64,000 bases of DNA from Diphasiastrum complanatum (GCA_029204225.1 CM055095.1:68304305-68368304); one strand, 5' to 3'. Positions 1-11,308 are shown, counted from the first letter of the stretch. The notes: generated from the letters alone by a model not told the origin. Numbers and translations: made by a program.

Positions 1-1204
1 GTGTGGAAGAATATTTTGCCTATTGCCGCTCGGAAGGAAACCAACTGTGGCTGCCAAACGTAGTGATTTGTTGAAGAAAGAAGGAGGGCATTATCACTGT
101 CATCGCTGCCTGCTACTGAGAAAACAGCCCGCTGATCTTGGAGAAGGTGCGATCACCACTGCTGTCCACCTGTCGTTGAAGAAAACCTTGCTCTGAGCGG
201 GCAGATTGTGCGCCTCACTGATCCATGATGATTACCTATTGTGAGGGAGCCGCTACTGTCATAAGAATATGGCATGTTTCTGCCTTTTGAATTTTGGTTA
301 AAAAACTGGCAGAGATACGAAGAGAGTAATCTTGCTCTTTGATCGTGGAGGAGTGTTACCAATGCGACCTTCTTCTTGACTGAGGAAGACAGAGAGAGCC
401 CGCGACCTCTTCTGCATTTCCGAACCTGCTCCATCATCGAGATTCTGATCCACACGATAGAGAGCCCACGACTGTTTCTTGGCTGAGTGAGAGAGACGAC
501 CCGTCGAAAATTGAGTGCCCACTTGAGAAAAAATTTGACTGTTTGCTGAAAAAGAATAAGGGGCCACCAAAAGTTCATAATTTGAAGATTCGGTTATTTG
601 TTGGAGAGAAACCCTTAACCTGTGGATAAACTCTTGAAAGTTAAGGCATTGACTGCCTGATTCTCTGAGGTAAGTCATAATTCCATAATGTGGTTTAATT
701 AAATATCAATATCTAATTAATGTGAGGGTTCTTTATTATAATTGGCGACAAGTTTTTTTTAAAGGCCTGTAATAAATTTTTAAGAGGTTATCCTAAAAAA
801 TTACTAAAATGTTTATGTATTTAACAGTTTGAAAGGGCTCTTGAATTACTAGAATGATGCAATATATTTATAATTCCTGAACAATGAGAAGTTGCAAAGC
901 TAATATTTCTATTCATTGAAGGAGGTATTGATAGCACACAGATTCTAAAATTCTGTGGGGCCCCTTACATGATTATGTATAAGAGTAATGTTATAAATCT
1001 TATTATGGATATAACTTTTTTATTTGAAGTCGGATTTCAGTGAACCAAAAACCAAAAAGTAAGAAGAATTATATGATTGATCTATTTCTGTTGGTAAAAA
1101 GAGACTTTGAATGGTTGTTTGAAAGTTATTAAGCTATTAATATCCTAATAAAGAACAAGTCCTAACTTTATATATAATAAGTCCTTATTATATCTATTTT
1201 AGCC
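1..1204. other. no recognisable gene
   Basis: I see nothing I can name here. A plus-strand frame is open from about 2 to 190 and includes a short His/Cys-rich stretch (HYHCHRC), but there is no start codon and no family I recognise. Overlapping minus-strand frames at 153-678 lack recognisable motifs. From about 680 the DNA is AT-rich and looks non-coding. Confidence 0.4.
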
Positions 1205-1309
1205 TGTTGGAACATACAAGCTGAATACTCTACTCTGTATTGTTGGAACATACAATTTGGGATATTATTATGATGACAAGAAGAGGGGGAACATTGTTGG
1301 AACATACAA
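1205..1309 (+). repeat. three 15-bp direct repeats with a copia PPT/LTR start
   Basis: TGTTGGAACATACAA occurs exactly at 1205-1219, 1241-1255 and 1295-1309. The third copy follows a purine run (AAGAAGAGGGGGAA, ending near 1292) that looks like a copia polypurine tract, so 1295 is plausibly the first base of a plus-strand 3' LTR (TGTTGGAA is a common copia LTR start). The earlier copies could be remnants of the same LTR start or short duplications. No other end of this LTR was identified. Confidence 0.45.
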
Positions 1310-1804
1310 TTTTAATGCCATATTGATACTTTTACTTATGTTGTTTTTTAAGAACGAAAGCTGATCAAATATATCATGAGTTAATATGGAGATAGTGGGA
1401 AATAAAGATGGTATGTCTATTACTATAACTTATTGGAGTTTCCATCAAATCCCTGAAGAGGATCGTAGAAACATACTCAATTTTTTATCAGAGTTATATT
1501 TTCAGGAATTGACATTGAGTACACACTAGACAAAGAGTGTTGGGCTACTGTAGATAGTGAGATTAGTGAAAATATTACTGAATCATTACCCTATGACAAC
1601 TATTCTATTTTAATCCCTTTACATTTATAAAGAGCTTGGAATTCTCTTCTACATAAAATATGGTGTATCCTATAAAGATTCAGGATTGGCTGATAGAGAA
1701 TCATCGATACTCACGTAAAGTGAGATCTGATAATTGATCTTGCTGATTTATTCCTTTGAACATTTCTAGTCAAATCAATCCCTAACTAGAAAAGAATTTA
1801 ACAT
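1310..1804. other. no gene seen
   Basis: AT-rich sequence with no open frame or motif that I can support. It may be the body of the LTR beginning at 1295. Confidence 0.35.
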
Positions 1805-2508
1805 ATACCACCAACCGTAGTTCAGCATACCATACCCTTGGTAGATCGAGTAGTCCCCAAGGTGAGCCACTACTATCGCTACAATTCTAAGTACACTGAA
1901 TGATCAACTAGGAGTTGCAAAAGTTACATGATGCTGATTTCATTTATAAAATCGAACACACAAAATGGGTATCACCTATAGTCATAGTACCCAAGAAGAA
2001 CGACAAAATGCGAATCTGTGTAAACCTGAAGGTGTTAAATGCGGTTACAAAGAAAGATCATTTTGCCTTACCATTTACGGAAAGTGTTCTCGACAGAGTA
2101 GCATGAGTAGAAGCCTACAATTTCCTGGATGGTTTTAGCAGCTACAATCAGGTGAAAATAGCGCCGAACAATCAGGACATTTTAGCTTTCGCCACTGAAT
2201 GGGGAACCTATGCCTACAAAGTAATGTCGTTTGGACTTTGCAATGCCCCAAGCACCTTTCAACGAGTTATGCAAACGACATTCAAAGAGTATTTGCAAAA
2301 ATTTCTGGGGATCTTCCTGGATGATCTATGCGGGCACAGGCCTAACTCTGAGTACTTATCCAACTTGGAAAAGGTGCGGAAGACATGTCGCGAATATCAG
2401 ATCTCCTTGAACCTAGAAAAATGTCAGTTTTGGGCAACACGTGGCCTCATACTAGGCCATAGTGTATCAAGACACGGAATCGCCACTGATCTATCAAAGA
2501 AGAAGTCG
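1805..2508 (+). pseudogene. Ty3/gypsy (Tat-like) reverse transcriptase fragment
   Basis: This encodes part of the reverse transcriptase that copies element RNA into DNA. The order matches gypsy RT: a VVQHTIPLV lead-in, VSPIVIVPKKN, MRICVNL, SYNQVKIAP-like, an MSFGLCNAPSTFQRVMQ block, the catalytic FLDD box near 2310-2325, and the RT-connection LGHSVSRHGIATD at 2450-2490. Protease and N-terminal RT are missing upstream; RNase H and integrase are missing downstream, where a GA minisatellite begins. Stops and frameshifts (TGA at 2104-2106 and several before 1915) make it dead. It is close in sequence to the copies at 18.1, 24.8 and 55.7 kb. Confidence 0.85.
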
Positions 2509-2512
2509 ACCG

Positions 2513-2850
2513 AAGGAGAGAGAGAGTGAACTCTACCGAACGGGTAGAGAGAGTGAAGTGTATAGAGAGAGAGGAGGTAACCGAAGAGGGGTAGAGAGAG
2601 AGAGAGGAGGTAACCGAAGCGAAGGAGATAGAGAGAGAGGAGGTAACCGAAGAGGGGTAGAGAGAGAGGAGGTAATCGAAGTGAAGGATAGAGAGAGTAG
2701 GTAATCGAAGAGGGGTAGAGAGAGAGTAATCTCAACTAGAGCCAAAGGAGAGAGAGTGGGTTAGAGAGAGAACAATCTCAACCGGAGGAAAGCGAGGTAG
2801 AGAGAGAGAAAATTCGACCGAAGGAGAGAGGGTAGAGAGAAATCTCGATT
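2513..2850 (+). repeat. GA-rich minisatellite
   Basis: Imperfect tandem units of about 30-40 bp built on GAGAGAGGAGGTAACCGAAG alternate with GGGGTAGAGAGAGAG. Units vary in the number of GA steps and drift into related CAACC/GAGAGA repeats by 2850. Open frames on both strands over this tract (RERERGG / LSLPLF) are products of the repeat, not genes. Confidence 0.85.
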
Positions 2851-2984
2851 GAATGCTAGTTCGTTGGCATCTCAACTGGCGTGAAGGTGGATGAGCTCTC
2901 AACCGAGGGAACACGTGAGGTCTCGACCGAGTGGCAGTTTGTTGAGACGTCGACCGAGTCACGGAAGAAGAGACCTTGGTCCAA

Positions 2985-3240
2985 ATGTCATTGAACGAAT
3001 TAAAAAAGGGAGCTGCAGGGATGAACAAACGATCAAATTATATGTCTGGGTACTTGACAAGCTCAAAGCTGAGCGTGAACGTGGTATCACCATCAATATC
3101 GCTCTTTGAAAGTTTGAGACCATTAAGTACTACTGCACCATCATTGATGCTACAGGGCATCACGATTTTATCAAGAACATGATTACAGAAACTTTGTTGG
3201 CTAATTGTGATGTCCTGATTATTGATTCACCACTAACGTT
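2985..3240 (+). pseudogene. eEF1A (translation elongation factor 1-alpha) fragment
   Basis: Translated elongation factor 1-alpha, the GTPase that brings aminoacyl-tRNA to the ribosome, is recognisable from VIERIKK through MNKRS (frameshifted), [41 protein letters not shown] and VLIIDS. The G3 motif, normally DAPGH, reads DATGH. The Trp after IAL is a stop (TGA), and there is at least one frameshift near 3010-3040. The P-loop exon region and the rest of the protein are absent. No intron interrupts the 255 bp, which fits a retroposed mRNA fragment but does not prove it. It ends about 20 bp before the 3' LTR trace of the neighbouring copia. Confidence 0.9.
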
Positions 3241-3297
3241 TTGAAGCTAGTATTTTCGGGATGGAGGAGATAAATCCAACACCCCCTCTTAATTTGG

Positions 3298-4300
3298 ATC
3301 CGTGAATGCCTTGATCTTCAGACTGAGCAATGCACAAAATTTGTTGTGTGCATTCACAATGAGTGCTTTCGTGAATATGTCTGCAACCATGTCCTGCGTT
3401 CTGCAGTACGTTAAGCTTACTTCCTTGTTGAGAACCCTGATGTAGTGGTATCTGATTTCAATGTGCTTACTCCTAGAGTGAAATCTAGGGCTGGCCGATA
3501 AGGCAATAGCACTCTAATTATCACAAAATAAAATTGTAGGGTTGTATTGATGCAGATTGACGTCTGACAATAAATTTCTCAACCAAAATGCTTCTTTAAT
3601 AGATTGAGAAGCAGCAATGTATTCTGCTTCCGTAGAAGAAAGCGCGATAGAGGTTTTCTTACGACTGTTCCGTGAGATAGGACCATTGTTGAAGAAGAAT
3701 GTAAATCCAGATGTGGACTTACAATTGTCTATATCTCCTCCCCAGCTTGCATCAGAATAACCATTGAGCTGATGAAGATTGTCGTTGCTGACATCTCCAT
3801 AGTAGATGCACTGGTCCATGGTAGCTCGAATAAACCTCATGACTCGTATGAGAGCCTTCCAATGGGTAATGCCAGGATTAGCCATATATTGGCAAAGTGA
3901 GCTTACAACAAAAGAGATATCGGGTCTTGTACAGACCATTGCGTACCTGAGAGATCCAAGTATCGATCGATAGGGATACTCTTTCATCTGCTCCTCTTCT
4001 TGCTTGGTCTGGGGACATTGGTCCTTCGACAAATGCAGGCCTGGATTCATTGGTGAGAGCTAATTTACAATTCATTAAATTGTATCTGTTAAGCACATTG
4101 TCAAGATACCTTTGTTGATTGATGTAAATTAGTCACCTTGCTCTGTCTCTGTGAATTTGAATTCCCAGACAGAAGTGAGCTTCGCCCAGGTCAGTCATGT
4201 CGAATTATAAAAACAACATATGCTTAGCATCCTTGACCATAATGGTATTGTTGTTGAAGAGCAACGTATCATCCACATATAGAAGGATTGCTGCACTGAC
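3298..4300 (-). pseudogene. copia RT C-terminus and RNase H
   Basis: Reading downwards from 4300, the RT palm motif LLYVDDTLLF is intact, followed by DLGEAHFCLGIQIHRD, QQRYLDNVL, then (after a frameshift) EYPYRSILGSLRYAMVCTRPD, and the RNase H block GYSDASWGG, KKTSIALSSTEAEYIA and EAFWLRNLL. The RNase H CDNQSA motif is broken to CDN-stop-SA, probably CAG to TAG. After that come HSRSKHIEIRYHYIR and DIFTKAL, the usual copia C-terminus. Stops and frameshifts make it inactive. Upstream it joins gag directly, so the first half of pol is deleted. Confidence 0.88.
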
Positions 4301-4305
4301 TTGGA

Positions 4306-4904
4306 TTAAAAATCAGTTGAAGAACTTGAGGCTTCGTTCCTCCGCGTGTCTTCTTGCAACAAGATAGTAATGACTCTCGAAAGAGTCAATTCTGGATGAG
4401 TCGTGATGATCATCACCGAGCTATCGTATGAGCTTGGCAAGCTTGTAAGCAGTTGCATTACTACGTCTTGATCGTCTATGACAGATCCGAAAGCCACCAT
4501 TTGCCTTAGCAGGTTCTTGAATTGATTAATGTGATTCTGCAGAGAATCACCATTCGCCATCTTGAGGGAGTAGAATTTCTTCCTGAGATGTAGCTTGGAA
4601 GCTATATCTCGCACTTCGTATAGTGTGCTCAAGATGTCCCAAACTTCTTACGATGTCTGGGCTTTGGATACGTGGCCGATCTGGGTATCCGTGATGTTGA
4701 GGATGATCAGCACAAAAGCCTTCTCATCCTTCAACTTCCATTTGGCGATTGTTGTGTCTTTGTTTCGGGTTTCCCTTCTGCACCTATAACGATGTCATAC
4801 AATTCTTTAGCCATTAGTACAATTTTCATCTTGAATTTCCACAGATGGTAATTGGCTCCATCAAGCTTGTCCATGATTGGACTGGCTTTCCCTTGGGAAT
4901 CCAT
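4306..4904 (-). pseudogene. copia gag (UBN2-type) remnant
   Basis: The gag capsid protein forms the virus-like particle. It starts MDSQGKASPIMDKLDGANY (ATG at 4904) and continues with HLWKFKMKIVLMAKELYD, a stretch with breaks, then STLYEVRDIASKLHLRKKF, SLKMANGDSLQNHINQFKN and EDTRRNEASS. These match the UBN2/copia gag fold, but the protein stops before the CCHC zinc knuckle because of the internal deletion. A closely similar gag lies at 62590-62982. Confidence 0.82.
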
Positions 4905-5056
4905 GTGGAAGAATTAGTCTAAGTGACAGGGGAAAAAAAAAACTATCAGTGACTTAAGTATGAAAATCTGATACAGAAAATACAGAACAAGAAAACAATT
5001 ACTCTATCGGCTAGTGAAGTCTTGTACTGTGGAAGCTTATCAGGCTACGAAAACGT

Positions 5057-5068
5057 GCTCTGATACCA
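5057..5068 (-). other. primer binding site (initiator Met-tRNA type)
   Basis: On the minus strand this reads TGGTATCAGAGC, directly after the LTR end. This 12-mer is the standard copia PBS complementary to the 3' end of plant initiator Met-tRNA. It fixes the orientation and the inner LTR boundary at 5069. Confidence 0.9.
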
Positions 5069-6228
5069 TGTTGGGGAAAGAGGGTATATCGTGTGTGAGA
5101 AACAAAAATTAGCTCTAAAGAAAGATGAACATGAATGAGAAACGAAACACAAATGGAAACGAAAATGAAACACGAACGAGAAACGAACTTGAACAAGTGT
5201 TCGTGCGTAGCAGAATGAGCTATACGACTCTCTCACTAAGTATGACTATGCCTATCAGAACGAACATAGCGTTAGTGATGGAAATCATGGTTGTTCTTGA
5301 TTACGTAGCCAAACATTAATAAATAAAGCACCAGAAGAATAATTTGTCGCGAACAGCTAGACAAATTATTTGTCGCGTAGGATTTGCGAAGAGAGAGATT
5401 AAGATCGACTGATAATCAGTCGTGAATGATTCGCGAAAGACAAGACGAAATATTAGTCGTCTACAGATTGATTACCAAATTGAGCAGCTAGAAAATCAGA
5501 CAGAATGAATGATAAGCATAGCAATATTGACACAGATCTAAACGAAGAACAAGAAGTTATTATCAGATTAAGTATATCAAATATACATGCCAATAATGTG
5601 GTAGAGTACAAGACAATAGCGGACGAAACTACGTGCTCTACAAAGCTAATTCAATCTGTAAAAGAATGAAACCTTATTATTGACAATAAAGAATCAATGC
5701 ACAAGGCATCTACTTCATTTATCTCTCTGATGAGCTTTTGATGCTAAACTTTCACACACTTGATCTTCAATCTCTTAATGAAAGAGCAGATTGAATATGC
5801 AAATGGTATTCAATATATATACATATTGTTACAGGTGTGCAGATGAAGAAAGTACAAAGTGGATGTGCTGTCTATAGGAGATCGTGGGTGGCTACAATTG
5901 TTGTCAAGTCTGTTAGCGTAGTTACATGGGGTGAGTGTGACTCAGGCCGCGACGTCAGCCTTCGCTGAAATGAACGTTGGTGAAGATGCGAAAAATGCGA
6001 CACTCTGATGAAATGCCTTATGATTGATTTATAAGGTGCCTTCGACCTTTTTGTAAGGCAGTCTCATCTTTTTCGCCTGTCACACAGTGTCGCGTTTTTT
6101 GCCTTTTCTTCGCCTATGAGAATTTACATGTAAAAATGCAGAGTGCGCGACAACGAGAGTAAATATGCAGCAAGAATGGAGGCAGATTAAAAATGGGATT
6201 TAGGAGAGTAGAGGAGATAAATCCAACA
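5069..6228 (-). repeat. 1160-bp copia 5' LTR
   Basis: Boundaries are set by the PBS at 5068 and by TGTTGG/CCAACA ends (plus strand begins TGTTGGGGAAAG, ends ATAAATCCAACA). The same outer end, with a purine tract beside it, recurs at 3281. A 573-bp part (5634-6206) has an inverted copy at 6734-7304. Short open frames inside it have no motif and are not genes. Confidence 0.82.
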
Positions 6229-6540
6229 GGATCAACGAAGAGTTAGATGCAGTTCTAATAAGAAAGTCAGTGAGTTGGAAATTGCTACTTGAACAGTGTT
6301 AAGATAAATCTGTGGATTCTCATCGCTGGAATTGGCAAATCATACAAAACTATCTTCCGAACTATTATAGCATATGTAGCTCTAGGAATATCTGTAATTA
6401 CCTAATAGACATATTCTCTTAGTATTGGTTTTGGAGCATCCGGTTTTGTCATCACCAGAGTGAAGTGGGAGTCACGCTCATCTTCACGATCATTGGAAAT
6501 TGCGCGATAGGGGGTATAGCTCTCAAAGATGGTTTCAACT
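6229..6540. other. unassigned spacer between LTR arms
   Basis: No recognised gene. A minus-strand frame contains TLVMTKPDAPKPI, which has a protein-like look but matches nothing I can name with confidence. Confidence 0.3.
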
Positions 6541-6660
6541 CGTAGCCAATGAAAACGAGTACCCATGTCTTGCCAAAATCTTCATCAGATAGTCTGTGAG
6601 ATCACGCCCAGCAAGATCCAACCTCAGAATAGCAGACATGAGATTCAACCTCTATTATTG
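6541..6660 (-). pseudogene. actin fragment
   Basis: The minus strand encodes [20 protein letters not shown] followed by GYSFS. This block is near-diagnostic of actin subdomain 3, next to the nucleotide site. Just upstream, GGTTGAATCTCATG resembles the codons for GYALPH with small indels. After GYSF the actin similarity stops, so at most about 40 residues survive. There is no start, no stop and no other actin exon nearby. It is a relic, either a retroposed piece or an exon fragment. Confidence 0.82.
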
Positions 6661-7304
6661 TTTGCACAAACCTTGACCAGCTTCATTGTGGATTGATCTC
6701 TTGTGGTTTGCAAAAGGAGAAACACTTGAGATGCTCCTAAATCCCATTTTTAATCTGCCTCCATTCTTGCTGCATATTTACTCACGTTGACGCGCAGTTT
6801 GCATATTTACATGTAAATTCTCATAGGCAAAGAAAAGGCGAAAAACGCAACACTTTGTTTTTACACGTGATTTGTGACAGGCGAAAAAGGTGACACTGCC
6901 TTACAAAAAGGCCGAAGGCACCCTGTAAATCAATCCTAAGGCATTTCATCAGAGTGTCACATTTTTCGCATCTTCACCAACGTTCATTTCAACAAAGGCT
7001 GACGTCACGGCCTCTTCTGCGCTAACAGACTTGACAACGATTGCAGTCACCCACAATCTCCTACAGACATCACATCCACTTTGTACTTTCTTCATCTGCA
7101 CACTTGTAACAATATGTATATATATTGAATACCATTTGTGTATTCAATCTGATTGTTCATTAAGAGATTGAAGATCAAGTGTGTGAAAATTTAGCATCAG
7201 AAGCTCATCAGAGAGATAAATGAAGTAGATGCCTTGTGCATTGATTCTTTGTTGTCAATAATAAGGTTTTATTCCTTTACAGATTGAATTAGCTTTGTAG
7301 AGCA

Positions 7305-7795
7305 TGAGATTCTTGAAGTGCAACAATCCACTTGATTAACCTAGGGGGTGGTTCTAATTTATTTATCATCAAAATAATTGCATTATCCTTAGTAAAGATA
7401 ATAACTTTGTGATGTAGTATACAATGACGATATTTAGCAGCAGCATATGCAATGCATAAACACACCTTTTCCATAGCTATAGTAAAAATATAAAACTCCT
7501 GATCATACATTGGAGGCTTCAATATATGAGGTACGGCTTTCTTTAAGTCTTTAAAAGCTATATCACAGGCTTCCGTCCAATCTCATACTCCATCCTTTTT
7601 CAATAGTACCATTAGAGGGAGAGATTTTAATGATTAATGTATCTTCGATAATAACCTACAGATCCAAGAAATGATTGTAACTGTTTAAGCGTAGTAGGAA
7701 TACTAAGACTTTGTATTATTTTTATCTTATCCGGATCAGTAGATATACCCATTTCTACTAATCACATGACCTAGTAATACACCATATGTGTCATG
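7305..7795 (-). pseudogene. Ty3/gypsy RT connection and RNase H fragment
   Basis: Read downwards: LLGHVISRNG, GISTDPDKIKIIQSLSIP, LKQLQSFLGSVGYYRRYI, then after frameshifts YDQEFYIFTIAMEKVCLC, AAAKYRHCILHH and PPPRLIKWIVALQE. This is the typical gypsy RT-to-RNase H transition. The sequence resembles neither the Tat-like family nor the dual-protease element closely, so it looks like a third gypsy family. It is truncated at both ends, by the inverted LTR arm at 7304 and by unknown DNA near 7800. Confidence 0.8.
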
Positions 7796-8440
7796 TGCCA
7801 AATCCAAAACTAATAGCAATAACAATGAAGTAAAGCTAATAAGCAAGAAAAGTAGAAAGCATTCATGATAGCATATCAATAGAGAGCTATAAACATGGAG
7901 ATCACCATAGAATCACATTAGCAATGAAATAAAGAGTACAAGATATGAACAAGAGCAAGTATTCATGTGGATAGGGCACATGAGACCTAGCAATGGAGAT
8001 CTCTATGGCTCACATTCACAAGGAAGCTAGAAGCTCTCACTTGCAAATGAGCCAAAAGATTCACAAAATGATGTCTCTTGCCTAGTTATAGACAATGCTC
8101 TTACTTAATCTACCTTAACTATCTTGAGGGATAGTTAGTCCTAGTTAAGTATTATTCACACTACATTGGGCCCTTGTTGGCCTATTATCCTTATTATTAC
8201 TTTGAAGGGACTAAAGAGGGAACCGACTTGTTCTTAAGGCTAATAGCTCCATTTGGGCCTCCAATGCTTACAATGGATATTCTGATGCATTGATAAGCAC
8301 TAATGTACTAAAAGTACATGACGATATGGAACTCCAAACAGACATTTTCCAACATTGAGTGCAGCACATGTTATCTATTATAATTTCTATGTTGAGTTCT
8401 CTTTCCTATTTCGCACTTAATCACGTGAGACCCAATAGAG
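7796..8440. other. probable LTR-like non-coding DNA
   Basis: No coding motif. Because a copia PBS follows at 8441, at least the right part should be a copia LTR, but I cannot see a clean CA end (the bases before the PBS are CCCAATAGAG) or a TG start. A small stem (AACTATC/GATAGTT) lies near 8125-8145. Confidence 0.35.
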
Positions 8441-8816
8441 TGGTATCAGAGCCATCGTTCCAAACTACTATTAGTATTCGAGACTGATTTACAATTTTTT
8501 TTTATCATTCATCGTGGAAGGAACAATTTCAGAATTCCACTTAATCAATAAGTTCAACGTCGATGACTTCCACATGTGGAAGTTCAAAATGAAGATGATA
8601 CTCACTGAAAAAGAACTCCGGGGATATGTCAGCCAAGCCGGCTGAGTCTGACTTGCTGACTACCTAGGAAGCTAAGGATGACAAAGCTCTTGCCATTGTA
8701 TCTCTGAATCTTAAAGATTCACAAATAGCTCATGTAGCTAATTGTTCCAACTCCAAAGAGGCATGGGACATTCTTACGGGTCTATACGAAACGACAGATG
8801 TATCGACTCGTCTTTG
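8441..8816 (+). pseudogene. copia PBS and gag N-terminus
   Basis: TGGTATCAGAGC at 8441-8452 is a copia initiator-Met PBS. About 70 bp on, a broken frame reads FLINKFNVDDFHMWKFKMKM, ILTEKEL, DDKALAIVSLNLKDSQIAHV and KEAWDILTGLYETTDVSTRL, the N-terminal half of a UBN2-type copia gag. In-frame stops occur near 8645-8670. The sequence breaks off at 8816, where a GC-rich block begins. Confidence 0.78.
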
Positions 8817-8975
8817 AAGCTCTGAGGCCCTTCCGCCCAAGAAGGTTGTGCACCCGAGGGCGCAAAGCGGAAGAGCCGAGGAGCCGGCCCTTCCCCTATG
8901 TGAATTCATTTTTTACATTATGAGGAGGCGACGTTTCGAGAGAACGCGTCCTTTCGGGACCAAAGACTCTTTGTT
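8817..8975. other. GC-rich block of foreign composition
   Basis: This stretch (CCCGAGGGCGCAAAGCGG, GAGCCGAGGAGCCGGCCC, ACGTTTCGAGAGAACGCGTC) is much richer in GC and CpG than its neighbours and joins the gag relic abruptly. The style recalls plant mitochondrial intergenic DNA, so a nuclear insertion of organelle DNA is possible. I cannot assign it to a gene. Confidence 0.3.
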
Positions 8976-10130
<1,155 letters not shown>

Positions 10131-10210
10131 AGTGTCTGATATTCACATGAGAATTTGGAACGATTTGACAAGTGTCTGATATTCACATGAGAATTTGGGA
10201 TGATTTGACA
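10131..10210 (+). repeat. 40-bp tandem duplication
   Basis: AGTGTCTGATATTCACATGA plus the next 20 bases occur twice in a row (10131-10170 and 10171-10210) with two mismatches. It is a simple local duplication in non-coding DNA. Confidence 0.9.
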
Positions 10211-10399
10211 AGAATTGCATTGCGATTGCATAGGATTGCAGTGCTTCTTCTTAACGATTCTTCTTTGCATGCACATCTCATCATGTGCTTGGAACACATA
10301 ATAATGAGTCTTTTGCCATTCTCTTTAGTAGAAGCTTTTATATAGATGATATTTTGATTGTCAATTCCTTAGGCTAGCATGTATGTCACCTCGGTAGCT

Positions 10400-11308
10400 A
10401 GTGACTGAGGAACCGAGCACTTCGATCATTTCCCTCAACGATTTAGCTCTAACTATGGATTTTGACAATGACTGTAACGGCGGGCATGGTCTGCCACCCC
10501 AATTCCAGCCATCTCACTGCCATCTCACTTCCCTTGAAGTTCCTGATTGGCTCCATTACTCCCATGCTTGCCCAATTGTCCCATATATCCTATCTTGACC
10601 TTTCATGCATCAATTTATCAGGATCCATTCCTTTTGAGCTTGGCTTATGCACCTCCCTCTCTTACCTCTCCCTCGTTGTCTCCATCCTTCGCTAATCTCA
10701 CTAGGTTGAAGACACTTTCATTGTGTGACAACTTCTTGGTTGGCTCCATCGCTCCTCTACTACACCCCCGCTTATCCAATATGACCCTCTCTTTCAACTC
10801 TTTAGGTGGATAAGTAGCAGTGGAGCTCGTTCAGTGCTCCTCACTGCAAATCCTTGATATTAATGACAACTACCTCAATCGATCTCTTCCTTCAGCTCTC
10901 GGGGACGTACGTCGACCTGTTAGCAAACTAGTTTCATAGAGTGTTACTTGCATCTTGGCCAATTGTTCATGACTAAGGCACCTGAATATCTACAACAACA
11001 CCATCTCAGGAACCATACCTGCCTTGGGGAGAATAGGATTGAATAAAAGCCTTCTTTTCCTATCTCTTGCAAATAACAACTGTAGTGGAGAAGTGCCTCT
11101 AGAATTTGGATATCTTTCCAAGCTTCAGTATATCGAACTTGGAGGCAATTACTTCATGGGCATGAAAGGCTATCGTTTATTCTCAAACTACATGTCTCCC
11201 GAATTGCCAACTCTTTCTACCACAACATGGTCATGCAAGGATTTCCTGGATTCATCAGTTGTTCCTAAATTTCAATGCATCCTACTTGAGGATTACAAAC
11301 CATGGTAG
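10400..11308 (+). pseudogene. leucine-rich-repeat receptor-like relic
   Basis: Fragments in three frames show plant extracellular LRRs of the LxxLxLxxNxLxGxIP type. They include ISYLDLSCINLSGSIPFELG (about 10590-10640), LTRLKTLSLCDNFLVGSI (10700-10755), SLQILDINDNYLNRSLPSAL (10845-10905), and SLLFLSLANNNCSGEVPLEF followed by LSKLQYIELGGN (11050-11150). In the intact family these repeats form the ligand-binding ectodomain of a receptor kinase or receptor-like protein. Frameshifts and stops separate the pieces, and no signal peptide, membrane segment or kinase domain is visible. The tail after 11150 (ELPTLSTTTWSCK...) has no LRR pattern. Confidence 0.85.

Larger units (their letters stand above)
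3241..6228 (-). mobile_element. internally deleted Ty1/copia element (minus strand)
   Basis: Read on the minus strand the order is: LTR 6228-5069, PBS 5068-5057, gag 4904-4306, then C-terminal RT and RNase H 4300-3298, a purine tract AAGAGGGGG (3290-3282), and the first ~20 bp of a 3' LTR (TGTTGGATTTATC, ending at 3281). The 3' LTR is almost wholly missing. Zinc knuckle, protease, integrase and N-terminal RT are missing between gag and RT, so the copy is non-autonomous. It is a relative of the element at 62.6-64 kb, which has similar gag and PBS. Confidence 0.85.
5634..7304. repeat. ~570-bp inverted repeat of LTR sequence
   Basis: Left arm 5634-6206 and right arm 6734-7304 are reverse complements with scattered substitutions and small indels; they begin TGCTCTACAAAGCT and end GGATTTAGGAG. 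The left arm is inside the copia LTR, and the right arm is an LTR fragment in the opposite orientation. The 527-bp spacer carries an actin fragment. The right arm ends abruptly against gypsy RNase H sequence. Confidence 0.85.

Noticed and set aside
1205-1309. CRISPR-like array from regularly repeated 15-mers
   Set aside because: Three short copies with unequal spacing next to a polypurine tract in plant DNA; an LTR explanation fits.
2424-2745. Open frames in the GA minisatellite
   Set aside because: Both strands and several frames are open because of the repeat; products are Arg/Glu or Leu/Ser/Pro repeats.
5057-5068. tRNA gene at the TGGTATCAGAGC sites (also 8441, 27692, 31651, 50594, 63118)
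   Set aside because: Only the 12-nt tRNA-complementary primer site is present at each, next to an LTR end. No cloverleaf or A/B boxes.
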